Below, in pieces: positions 46,862-56,787 of a DNA stretch of 64,000 bases. The DNA is from Closterium sp. NIES-65 (lineage: Eukaryota > Streptophyta > Zygnematophyceae > Desmidiales > Closteriaceae): assembly GCA_948144175.1 (NCBI GenBank), contig CANXME010000886.1, positions 806,001 through 870,000 on the forward strand, read 5' to 3'. The notes below the pieces were generated by a model. It was given only the letters and a program-made list of their open reading frames with translations, had not been told where the DNA came from and ran no database searches. The stretch's first letter is position 1; the number at the start of each line of letters is the position of its first letter. A program made the translations under genes and the position numbers.

Positions 46862-47812
46862 ATGGCGGAGGTGACAACATTACGAGAGGAAAACGCCGAG
46901 CTACGCCAGACGCGAGGTGAAGCGCGTCAGGAGTCGCCTGTGGACGAAGGCGAGGGCAACAGTCAAGCGATGAGCAATCCGCTGGACGCGCTCACACGTG
47001 ACTTCGAAGAAGAAGATAGGCAAAGCGCGGCAGCAGCGCCAGTTGCAGTAACGACGATCAAGAGCAAGCCCATCAACCCGCCCCCGTTTAATCCTACGGA
47101 CAAGACGGTTACGGTAAAAGGGTGGTTGTTCAGGGTCGAAGTCTTTTTCACTGCAGCCGGAGTTAATGACGACGCCACACGTATTCATTACGCGGTCTCA
47201 CTTCTTCGAGGTGCAGCGCTTGAGTGGTGGCGCCGAACCTTGGAAACAGGGATGCCGACAGGTGGGACACATGTGGCAGACGGGACCTCTACAGTGGTTA
47301 ATCAAGTGGCAGAATAGATCTTCGGTGTGACCAAGATACGCACGTGGAAGGAGTGGGGCGCAGCCTTACGAGATCGTTTCGAGCACGTATCCGCCTCAGA
47401 GCAAGCTCGCATGAAGCTGCGTGCATGGTCGCAGATGGCTTCTGTCCAAGACTACACAGCGTCATTTATGGGCTTCGCCGACCAAATCGACGACATGTCG
47501 GAAGCAGAGCCGTTGGATAAGTACGTCAGCGGCCTTAAATACGAAATACAGTTTGAGGTTCGCAGAGGCCGGCCGACATTGTTCCTCGAAGTAGTACGGC
47601 TGGCGGAGTCAACTGATGCGCTGATGCAGTACGCGAGAGTAGCTTCCAGGGATGGGAGAAGCTTTCGTGGCCAGACCTATCGGGCCACGATCAACGCCGT
47701 CCATACACCCGACCACCCTCTTAAGGGTCCGTGTTTTCGGTGTGGGAAGGTGGGTCACTACAGGAAAGACTGCCAGGAGAAAATGCCGCTGACAGGGGAC
47801 GACAGGAAGTAG
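46862..47812 (+). pseudogene. Gypsy-1 Gag with one in-frame TAG
   Basis: ATG at 46862 opens a coiled-coil-like start (TLREENAELRQ). The Gag core is NPPPFNPTDKTVTVKGWLF...LLRGAALEWWRR. TAG at 47315-47317 interrupts it; the frame then continues to 47812 with RDRFEHVSASEQARMKLRAW and the zinc knuckle CFRCGKVGHYRKDC (C-X2-C-X4-H-X4-C). An upstream ATG at 46827 is in another frame, so the true N terminus may be lost. Confidence 0.82.
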
Positions 47813-50800
47813 CAGGGAAATGTGAAGAGTTAGTAATTAGCGGGCCCTTTACTGACTGTGCTCCGTTGCCCGAACACCATCATCCCCACCAAGTCGTGGT
47901 TCCGATTCATGCAATCGGCCGCACTCGGCCGAATAACGGGGATACACATGTGGATCACCCTGTGCTGGTCGCTGGCAAGGTGTTCAAAAATAATTTGAAA
48001 ACGTTCGTCGATGGGGGGGGGGCAGCCATAGCCTCTTCAACTTGGCGAGCGCAAAAAGATGCAAGCTGCAACTTGACAGGGGTCGGCCCGAAATCGACGC
48101 ACGCCTCGTGGATGGGACGCCTCTGGCGATAACAGAAGAAACACGGAAAGTCAGGATCGAATGCGGCGACAATTTCGGCTTCAGCATGAAGTTCCTCGTG
48201 ACGACGCTGGACGGCTGCGACGTACTGCTTGGACGTAATTGCCGGCGACGACACAATCCCGTCATCGACTGGACAACGAGATCGTGCTGCATCAGCAAGC
48301 ACGGGGGGCAAATTAAACTGCCTGCATGGACACCTGACTACATCCAAGCCCCGTGTGTCAAAGCTATCACTATAGCTCGCCACTTCAACAAGGGCGCGCA
48401 GCTATTCGCTGTCTGCTTACGCGAGTTGGCAGTCGACACCGACGGAAAGGACATTGAGAAGTTGTGTGCAGCTGTACCTCCGGATTTAGCGGAGCTGATT
48501 CGACAGTACCCCGACATTTTCTCGGACGACCTGCCACCTGGGCTGCCACCCGAGAGACCCGAAGACCATAAAATCCAGCTGGAGCCTGGCGCACAACCAA
48601 CTGTTCGGACACAGTGGCGGTTGACCCAGCCGGAACTCGAGGAGCTGCGCCGACAAATTGACGCGTTGTTGGAGAAAGGGTTCATTCGGCCGAGCACCTC
48701 CCCGTTCGCGGCACCGATCTTGTTCACTACGAAGAAGGACGGAGGGCTTCGCATGTGCATCGATTATCGCGCGTTGAACCGGGTGACCATCAAGTCTCGC
48801 TACCCAATCCCACGCACCGACGACCTTCTTGACCAGCTTCGTGGCGCTCAATATTTCTCGAAAATCGACTTATGTGGCGGTTACCACCAGATTCGGGTCT
48901 TCACCGACAATTGTCACAAGACCGCGTTTCGCACACGCTACGGGAGTTACGAATTCACGGTGATGCCTTTCGGCCTCACGAACGCCCCTTCGACATTTCA
49001 ACTGACAATGAACAAGGTTTTCCGGGATCTTCTAGACCGTTGCGTCATCGTCTATTTGGACGACATCCTCATTTTTTGCAAGATACGGGAGCAGCACCTT
49101 CGCGACCTCGACGCAGTGTTTAAGCGGTTGCAGGAGAACCGCCTCATCACCAAGGGCTCTAAGTGCGAGTTTTTTAAGTAGGAGTTGTAGTTTTTGGGGC
49201 ACGTCATTTCCCGCGACGGCATTAAAATCGACCCGACAAAAATCAAGACCATCTAGGAGTGGAAGGCCTCGACTAATGTCACGGAACTTCAGAGTTTTAT
49301 GGGGTTTGTGAATTAAGTCCGGCGGTTTATCCCGAATATGGCAGGGATAATCGGTCCGCTAACCGACCTGCAGCACAAGGATAAGAATTTCGTGTGGGGG
49401 GAGGAGGCAGAGGCGGCTTTCTAGGAGCTCAAGAATTTTCTCGTTTCCCCTCCTGTGCTGCGCATCGCCGACCCATCAAAGCCGTTCGAAGTCGTAACCG
49501 GCGCCTCTAATTTCGCCATCGGAGGAGTGCTCCTCCAGGATTTCGGGAACGGACTGCAGCCGATCGCATACGAATCAAATAAGCTGCAGGCTGCCGAGCG
49601 CAACTACCCAATTCACGACAAGGAGATGCTCGCCATTATCCACGTGTTCAAATTGTGGCGCTGCTACCTGGTGGGCGCCGACGTCATTGTGCGCACGGAC
49701 CACAAGTCCCTACAGTACCTGCGAGCCCAGCCCAACCTCAACCCATGACAAATCCGGTGGATGGACTACATGGAGAGCCACTTCACCTACCGCATCACGT
49801 ACAAGAAAGGGGCGAATAACATCGCCGACGCCCTGACCAGACCGACTGTACAATCCGCTGCAATACTGATCACCTATTCGAACCCATTACTTACCGGACT
49901 ATTCACCCACGGCTACACTACGGACCCATTCTTCACGACAAGGAGATGCGCAACTTCGGTTTAGGGTGTGCCAAGCAATGAAATCGACACGTCAGCGACC
50001 AGCTGGGCTGCTGCAACCCCTCGAGCCACCCGAACGACCGTGGGAGCAAGTGACAATGGACTTCGTCACGGGGATGCCAGCTGGGCCGTCCGGTAATGAC
50101 GTTGTTCTCGTCGTCGTCGATCAGTTCACGAAAATGGCGCACTTCACCCCATGCCGAACGACAATCACGGCCGAAGAAACTGCGCGACTCTTCATCTCCA
50201 CGGTCGTGCGACTGCACGGCATCCCTTCGGCGATCATCAGCAACCGAGACCCGAAGTTTACGTCAAAATTCTGGAAGGAGATGTGGGCACAGTACGGCAC
50301 GAAGCTACAGTTCTCATTGGCATACCACCCACAGACAGAGGGACAGACCAAGCGAACCAACCAAGCCATGGAGCAGCTGATATGGACAAATTGCCCCGAC
50401 CCTGCACGATGGGAAGATTCTCTCGCCATGTTGGAGTTCGCCTTCAACAACGCGCCGTCAAGCACGACTAATCATTCCCCGTTTTCCTGAATTACGGGAT
50501 GGATCCAACGGTTCCCACGGCAACTTCGCTCGACAACGTAGTCCCTCGATCACAAACTTTTGTGACGGAACTTCAGACCATCCGCGAAAAGGCCGCAGAC
50601 GCAATTCGCAAGGCGAATATAACTTCTCGCAAGTACACCGACCTCCTACGCTGGGAACTCGTTTTGACCACTGGGCAATTAGTGCTGCTTGACACGAAAA
50701 AACTGCACGTGCCCGGTCCATCAAAACTACGGCCACGATTTTGCGGACCGTTCAAGATTCTCAAGATGGTGACACCTGTCACCGCGAAGCTGTTGCTACC

Positions 50801-50872
50801 CGACGACTGGCGCATTCACGACGCCTTCCACATAACCGGTAGCCTTCTTCGCAAGTTCGTGCCAGCCACTGT
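47813..50872 (+). pseudogene. Gypsy-1 Pol with several stops and frameshifts
   Basis: The protease active site reads VDGG instead of the usual DSG and is followed by a frame change at a G9 run (about 48013). RT is intact to YLDD near 49056 (KIDLCGGYHQIRV, MPFGLTNAP). Stops in the single remaining frame: TAG 49179, 49188, 49254 and 49422, TAA 49314, TGA 49746. RNase H reads VVTGAS, where Asp is usual in place of Gly. Integrase core: MDFVTG keeps the first Asp, but SNRDPKF has Asn for the second and GQTKRTN has Lys for the Glu. A one-base loss near 50485 shifts the tail. The element is incapable of transposing by itself. Confidence 0.87.
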
Positions 50873-51004
50873 TGAGAATAGAACGAGAATGGATGAACTA
50901 TGAATGAAGTGAGTACATATATGAAACCCTAGTTGGGTTGTACCCCCTATGGGATACCCCACTACAGCCTACACAATAGCATAAGCTATATATATGTTCT
51001 GACA
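50873..51004 (-). repeat. Copia-3 3' LTR, 132 bp
   Basis: On the minus strand it begins TGTCAGAACATA and ends TATTCTCA. It mixes features of the Copia-2 type (TGTCAGAAC, GGGGTATCCCATAGG) with changes of its own. The purine tract CTATGGGGGTG precedes it on the minus strand. Confidence 0.92.
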
Positions 51005-51211
51005 CACCCCCATAGGCAAAGTGGGGGAGAACAAGGGGTCACAAGACCAGTCAAGCAAAGCAAAGCAAAACTCAGGGTGGATCACAAAGTCACCACACAG
51101 TCCGAGCACAAGAGCAAGGCCAAAGGCCAGTTCACATGCAGGAGTACAGACATATATATATAAAGCTAGACAAGCAAGAGCAGGTATATATATGTGACAG
51201 TACAAGTAAAG

Positions 51212-52918
51212 TCAAGAGGAGAGCAAGTGAGGCAAAACAGGTACAAGACCCAGGTGGGTGCAGAAGCGCTGATGGTCACAAGGCGCGAGTGCCTTGGTGA
51301 ACACATCAGCAGTGTTGGCCTCAGAGGCCACGTACGCAAGCCGCAACTGTCCACGGTGCTGTAGCTCACGAGCAAGGAAGTAGCGAAGAGCAATGTGCTT
51401 CGTTCTGTGCTCCAGACGCTGCTCTCGACACAAGGCCAGCATGGCCTTGTTGTCTACGTACAGCACTGGAGGAGAACGAGGCGGCTCTCCAAGGTCAGTC
51501 AGCAGGTAGGTGAGCCAGCGAAGCTCCTGTGCAGCCATGGCCCCTGCGTAGATCTCAACCTCACAACTGGAGCTGAGAACCGAAGACGAGCGAGTAGCCC
51601 GCCACGAGACAGAGCCGGAACCAAGGCTGAAGGTGTAACCCTGTGACGACCGCTGCGTAGCCTGGTCGTCAGCCCAAGAAGCGTCCGCGTGTCCTGTAAG
51701 GACCACTGGACTCCGCCCTCCAAGCACTAGCCCCATGCCCGACGTACTGCACAGGTAGCGCAATACCCTCTTCGCTGCAGCCATGTGCTCTGGTCGGTGT
51801 CTCCCAGGAGCAACATAGCGTGCAAGAATGCTAAGAGGGTATGCAAGGTCAGGTCGTGTGTAGGTCATCAGGTACATGAGGCAGCCAACAAGCTCTGGGT
51901 ACGGGCCACTCGACTCTACGGACTCATCCGAAGGCAGAGCTGAGAGTGAGTGGCGAGTAGACAGAGGAGTGGCCTGAGGCGAGGAGTACGTGAAGCCGAA
52001 GCGCTGAAGGACCTGCTGCACCATGTGTGACTGAGTCAAGGTAATGGTGCGGCGTGCTCTGTCCCGAGTGATCTGCAAGCCAAGGTAGCTGCGCAGTTCA
52101 CCCAGGTCTGTGCATGTGTGTCTCTTCAGCAGCTCGGACTTCACGTAGGCAAGTCCAGCAGTGTCCGCTGTGGCAAAGACCAAGTCGTCGACGTACACGA
52201 GGATGTAGAACGGCGGCAGTGAAGTGTCGGTGCGAAGAAACAGCGACGGGTCAGCAGTAGAAGGAGCAAACCCAAGAGCCGCAAGCGTAGTCCTCAGTGT
52301 GTCGTGCCACTCACGTGGTGCCTGGCGGAGACCGTAGACTGGCCGTCGGAGGCTCCACTGGGTGCCAGGAGGGAAAGTCCCAGTGAAGCCAGGTGGACGG
52401 CGCAGCCAGATCTCCTCGTGCAGGCTACCCTGCAAGAACGCAGTGCTGAAGTCGAGAGAGTGAAGCTCGTAGTCGCGCTGAGCGGCTATGTGCAGCAGCA
52501 CCCGAAGAGTGGTCATCTTCGGGGTGGGAGAGAAGGTCTGAAAGTAGTCAACTCCCTGTCGCTGACTGAAGCCACGAGCGACGTACCGCGCCTTGAAGAC
52601 AGGTGGAGAGCCCGGCGGCCGCTTCACCCGGAAGATCCACATGCCACTGACGATGTTCGCCCCAGGAGGGGGAACCGCGTCAACGTAGGTGCCTGTGGAC
52701 TTCCAGGAAGCCATCTCTGCATCCATAGCTGCCTGCCACTGAGAGGAGTAGGGACCCTCTACGGCCTCCGCGTAAGAGCGCGGAGTCGGGATGTCTAGTG
52801 CATCCGGGTCTCCCTCAGGAGCAAGCAGTACAGACGCGAGATGAGGTGAAGCAGCAGCCAGACACTGGAACTCCTCCTGCCTGTCCTCTAGGACGTCCGT
52901 GCCAAGAGCACACTCACC
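51212..52918 (-). pseudogene. Copia-3 RT and RNase H fragment
   Basis: An open frame of nearly 570 codons starts at the truncation point (GECALGTDVLEDRQEE) and ends at TGA 51212. RT contains ARGFSQRQGVDYF and YVDDLVFA; RNase H has DASWADD, CEVEIYAG and YVDNKAM. The fragment itself has no stop or shift but lacks Gag, protease and integrase, so it cannot be autonomous. It is near-identical to Copia-1 and Copia-4 in this part. Confidence 0.9.
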
Positions 52919-54181
52919 GGAAGAAATAAATTGCACCTCTGCGTTTATGTTAATTGGGAAGTCACTAACGGCACTTTGTGACTCTACATCGCAGCTAGTG
53001 CCTTCTGCATGGGTTGACAGTTATTCGATCCGAAGCGCGTCTTAGTGCACGACTACCAGTCATCAGCTCACGAGGCTACTTACCAGTCGTCCGTCTTGAT
53101 TATGAACTGACCTGCTGCGTGATCTGCCTTTTAGTGTCATCCAGTTGTCGATGTGTACTCTTGCTTCGATTATATAATCCATACATATTTCGACACACCA
53201 GGTGATATTGTCGTGCATGAGTAGTATTTCTTGACGTACCCTTGATCGAGTAAAGGACGATGGACGTCTGACGAGGAGAATTAGCTGTTTTCTGCATAGT
53301 AGTTCCTCAGTTTAAGAGCTTCATCATGACTGATTCAGGATAGAGTGTGTTAGACGCTTCAGCATCACTTAGGCTAGGGAACCAGCAAACAGCAGCATCA
53401 GGCAGAAGCAGTAGCGAAAATCTCTTAAGGTGACTACTTGAGTCGAACCAGGAGGCAACATTAGCCAGAATTTCGTTTGCAAGGAAGCATTTCAGTGCAT
53501 TACGGTGCAGTCCAGTACAGTCCGGAGCAGCATGGCCAACGCTCTGGAGGATCTCGAGAAAACCCTCGAGGTAACCGGCTCGACGCGCTGTTGGTTCACT
53601 GCGCTGTTCTGCTCTGCACGCTGGCTCGGCTATGTACATATTGGGTAAGGGAGTGACTTGTATCGTATGTGTGACTGCTGAGAAGGTTGAAGTGATTACT
53701 CGTTTAAAAGGAAGCGGTGCAAAGACATCTGTGTAGTGCAGTGGTGCAGCAGGCCGCATGGTTAAGCATTTGTATGTTGTGTGTTGGGGGTATTTGTGCT
53801 GCATCGGTGTGTCTGTATGCTGACCATTTTGAAATTGTTGGGGTTCTCGTGTGGGTGTGGGCTGTCCAGCCCTCAAGGTGTTCACTGGTGCATAGGTCAA
53901 GTGTTGATTAACTCCTTGAACCAGTGTTTATTTACTCCTTTACTCTTTTACTCCTTGAAGCGGCGCCGGTGCTAAGGCATCTGCTCGGTGCTGCAGCAGG
54001 TCGTGTGGTGAGTCTTTGTGTAAGGGATGTGTTTGTGTGCGAAAGAACTTTCGTAAGGAAGAAAATTACCATATTTCCAAAGCTGCCAATACATGTGCAC
54101 CATCACCACGTTGTAGCAGGACTGGTCAACAGTAGACAGTTCGGTGGGCCGGGGTGTGTGGTGTCACCTACTGAGCTGATA
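52919..54181. other. Stretch with no recognised gene
   Basis: Follows the Copia-3 truncation point. It does not continue the gypsy element. Open frames are short and without family features. Confidence 0.5.
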
Positions 54182-54300
54182 GAAGCAAAGCCTCCCCGGC
54201 CCACCTGTCTACTGTTGATACAAGCAAGGCCTCCCCAACTCACCTGTCTACTGTTGATACAAGCAAGGCCTCTCTGGCCCACCTGTCTACTGTTGACAGG
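54182..54300. repeat. 39-bp tandem repeat, about 2.5 copies
   Basis: CACCTGTCTACTGTTGATAC starts at 54202 and 54241 and, partly, at 54280. Confidence 0.9.
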
Positions 54301-54396
54301 TCCTGTCGCAGGCTGTAGGGTGCATGCTGTCACATATCGCCTTACCATACCCACTCTCTGGTTTCATGCCTCTCCCCCGAACCCTGCCCCCCAACA

Positions 54397-55010
54397 GGCT
54401 CTGGACGAGCTCCCATTGAACCCAGACGCCCCCTCTCGCCCCGCCTCCTCTCCTCTCAATGCCACAGGCCTGCCCCCTTCCTCCAGTCTTCTCCCACCTT
54501 CACCTGCCTAGCCCCTTTTCTCCTTCTCTCCCTCTCCTTTCCCTTCTCCCTTCCTTCCATCAGACGCTAGACGAGCTTCCCTTGGACCCAGACGCCCCCT
54601 CTTGCCCTGCGACCTCTGCTCTCAATGCCACAGGCCTGCCCCCTTCCTCCGGTCTTCTCCCACCTTCACCTGCCTAGCCCCTTTTCTCCCTCTCTCCCTC
54701 TCCTTTCCCTTCCCCCTTCCTTCCATCAGACGCTAGATGAGCTTCCCTTGGACCCAGACGCCCCCTCTTGCCCCGCGAACTTTGCTCTCGATGCCACAGG
54801 CCTGCCCCCTTCCTCCAGTCTTCTCCCACCTTCACCTGCCTAGCCTCTTTTCTCCTTCTCTCCCTCTCCTTTCCCTTCCCCCTTCCTTCCATCAGACGCT
54901 AGACGAGCTTCCCTTGGACCCAGACGCCCCCTCTTGCCCCGCGACCTCTGTTCTTGATGCCACAGGCCTGCCCCCTTCCTCCGGCCTCCTTCCACCTTCT
55001 CCTGGCTACC
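54397..55010 (+). repeat. 166-bp tandem repeat with splice-acceptor-like sequence, four copies
   Basis: The period is 166 bp, anchored by ATGCCACAGGCCTGCCCCCT at 54459, 54625, 54791 and 54957. Each junction has a long pyrimidine tract ending CCTTCCATCAG, a textbook 3' splice site, then about 100 bp reading LDELPLDPDAPSCPA in one frame. Since 166 is not a multiple of three, each copy sits in a new frame. The last copy runs on to 55291 without a stop. Confidence 0.88.
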
Positions 55011-56200
55011 CCTCTCCCGCCCCCTCGCTGCCCTACCGCCCTGCTCTCGCCACCTCTGCAACTGCTGCTGCTTCTGCCTATGCATGCGGCCATGGACATG
55101 GGAATGGACATGGGCGTGGGTTGAGCAGCAGAGATGCCTGGATGGGGTTGAATCCCTATGCCTTTTCAAGCGATCAGGTGTGGCCTCTACGTCCCAATCC
55201 CCTCGCTTGTCTCGCCAATAGAGCTTCTTCCTTTACCCAGCTAGAATGTCTGTCGATTTTCGTCCGGTACTCATTTCTCTGTCTTTTATAACCTTTCCCT
55301 TCATGGATTCATTTAGGCATCTAATAATGTTGTTGTGTTGGTGATGCTGGAGTTAAGGAAAAAATGGCGATGTGTCAGAACATGTGCAGAAGGTGTGAGG
55401 ATTTTCAATCGCCGTCATCGTCGGAAGCTATGGAAAGCTGCTGCATCATCAGACTAGAGGGTTCACCCAACCAAGATTCTTGGCAGAACCGCTCCTCACC
55501 GCTCTCAAACTGATGCAACGATCAGAACAACCTGCTCCCTTCAAATCTGTGTGAGGGCCAGTAAATTGACCAAACCCCTCCTGAATCGGTTACGACCGTG
55601 GTGTTTCGCATTGCATAATCTGATTATATAGTGCATTTTCACCAACCAAAAAAAAAAAAAACAAAAACAAGAGGCGACAATGTCGGCCTAGGGTTGCGAA
55701 GCATTGTATGAAATGTAAGAATACCAATTTTTACAACTTTTAAGACTATACACAGTTCTGTTGAATGACACTAAGTTGGTATTTTGTTGAGTTGGTTAAG
55801 CCCCCCTGTCGTGTCGAAACATCAAGGCACAAGCGAAGCAAAGCATATCGAGGCACCAACGAGTCAATCCTCGGAGGTTGAAGTAACTGCTGGAGGTTAC
55901 GCGAAAGTCAAAGGTCAGCGACCTTTGACCTGACAAGTACAGCGTGACAGCAAGGACACACAACTGACTCGTTACAGAGCAGTTGCCCGAGTCGTCACTG
56001 TATCGAACCGCAACAGCAACACTAAAGTAGTTATAACAGTATCTCTTCGTATTCCTTGTACTCCTATACAATCTTGTATCTCCTTGCTTTAACTAATCTA
56101 CTTTGCCCTCACATACTAGCGCAAGGTGGTTCACAGTACTTCATTAAACGCTTCCGCTATTACATCAGTCTTACCCAGAGTTCACCCTTGCAAAGATCCT
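55011..56200. other. Stretch up to Copia-4, no recognised gene
   Basis: The open frame leaving the 166-bp array contains a His/Gly-rich ACGHGHGNGHGRG segment and ends at 55291; it might be an exon of an unknown gene. An A13 run lies near 55650. Nothing else recognised. Confidence 0.4.
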
Positions 56201-56205
56201 AAGGG
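56201..56205. repeat. Left target-site duplication of Copia-4
   Basis: AAGGG, repeated exactly at 63030-63034 after the 3' LTR. Confidence 0.93.
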
Positions 56206-56337
56206 TGTCAAACATTATATATGTTATGCTTGTGTAGGCTACAGTGGGTTAGCCTATAGGGGGTACACAATTCTAGGGTTTCCTACTTGTACTCATTTCA
56301 CTGCTAGTTCATTCATTCCTGTTCGCTTATTCTCACA
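56206..56337 (+). repeat. Copia-4 5' LTR, 132 bp
   Basis: Begins TGTCAAACATTATATATG and ends TTATTCTCACA. Identical to 62898-63029. Confidence 0.97.
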
Positions 56338-56349
56338 TGGTATCAGAGC
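56338..56349 (+). promoter_or_regulatory. Copia-4 primer binding site
   Basis: TGGTATCAGAGC follows the LTR with no gap and is complementary to the 3' end of initiator-Met tRNA. Confidence 0.93.
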
Positions 56350-56387
56350 GGGTCCTTCTAAGGACCGTTTTTTTTGGGCCCACCGAA

Positions 56388-56432
56388 GCGCGCCCCGAGG
56401 CGCGATTTTTTTTAGCGACCCCTCGGGTCGCC
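56388..56432 (+). promoter_or_regulatory. Conserved leader hairpins of Copia-4
   Basis: Hairpin 1 is CGCGCC-CCGA-GGCGCG (56389-56404) followed by T8. Hairpin 2 is GCGACCC-CTC-GGGTCGC (56415-56431). Both are kept in place relative to the primer site in Copia-2 although the rest of the leader differs. Candidate RNA packaging or dimerisation element (inference). Confidence 0.5.
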
Positions 56433-56787
56433 TTTTCCCCTGCGGCTCAGCCGCCTCCACTGACGCGGCCCCGCCGCCCTCCCTTACGCGGCCCCGTCGC
56501 CGGCTCTCACGCGGCCCCGCCGCCGACTCTGTCGCGGCCCCACCCCGGCCTTTACGCGGCCCCGCTGCCTACTCTCACGCGGCCCCACCCCGGCTCCTAC
56601 GCGGCCCCGCCCCGGCCTTCTCGCGGCCCCGCCCCGGCTCTTCCGTGGCCCCGTCCCGGCTCTTACGCGGCCCGGTCGCCGAGCCGCCTTTCTGCAGAGC
56701 TGCACGACCTGCCCTGCCTGGTGAGCACAGTCCCACTGTCACTGCGAGCTCTTTCCCTACTGCTTGCACTGCGTCGCTGTCGTCGCC

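Larger units (their letters stand above)
46207..50872 (+). mobile_element. Gypsy-1, dead Ty3/gypsy element, 3' end lost
   Basis: A probable 5' LTR is followed by an exact initiator-Met primer site, Gag with a CCHC knuckle, protease, RT, RNase H and then integrase. RT before integrase is the Ty3/gypsy order. The integrase C-terminal text (FCGPFKILK...DAFHI) is of chromovirus type, but the sequence is cut at 50872 by Copia-3 before any chromodomain. No 3' LTR was found beyond Copia-3. Confidence 0.88.
50873..52918 (-). mobile_element. Copia-3, 5'-truncated copia nested in Gypsy-1
   Basis: On the minus strand, RT and RNase H are followed by a 132-bp LTR at 50873-51004. Homology to Copia-1/4 stops abruptly at 52918, at the GGTGAGTGTGCTC text preceding the RT region; everything upstream (LTR, Gag, integrase) is missing. 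The left flank is the gypsy integrase tail. The truncation may be a later deletion that also removed the gypsy 3' end. Confidence 0.9.

Noticed and set aside
47315-49748. Reassignment of TAG to glutamine (as in some green algae) to explain TAG at Gln sites in the gypsy element
   Set aside because: L1, L2, L3, L4, L5 and L6 all end at TAG at matching C-terminal positions, and the same element also has TAA, TGA and lost catalytic residues.
53307-53900. Minus-strand frame of about 197 codons
   Set aside because: No domain, no composition signal and no conserved neighbour; length is within chance for this DNA.
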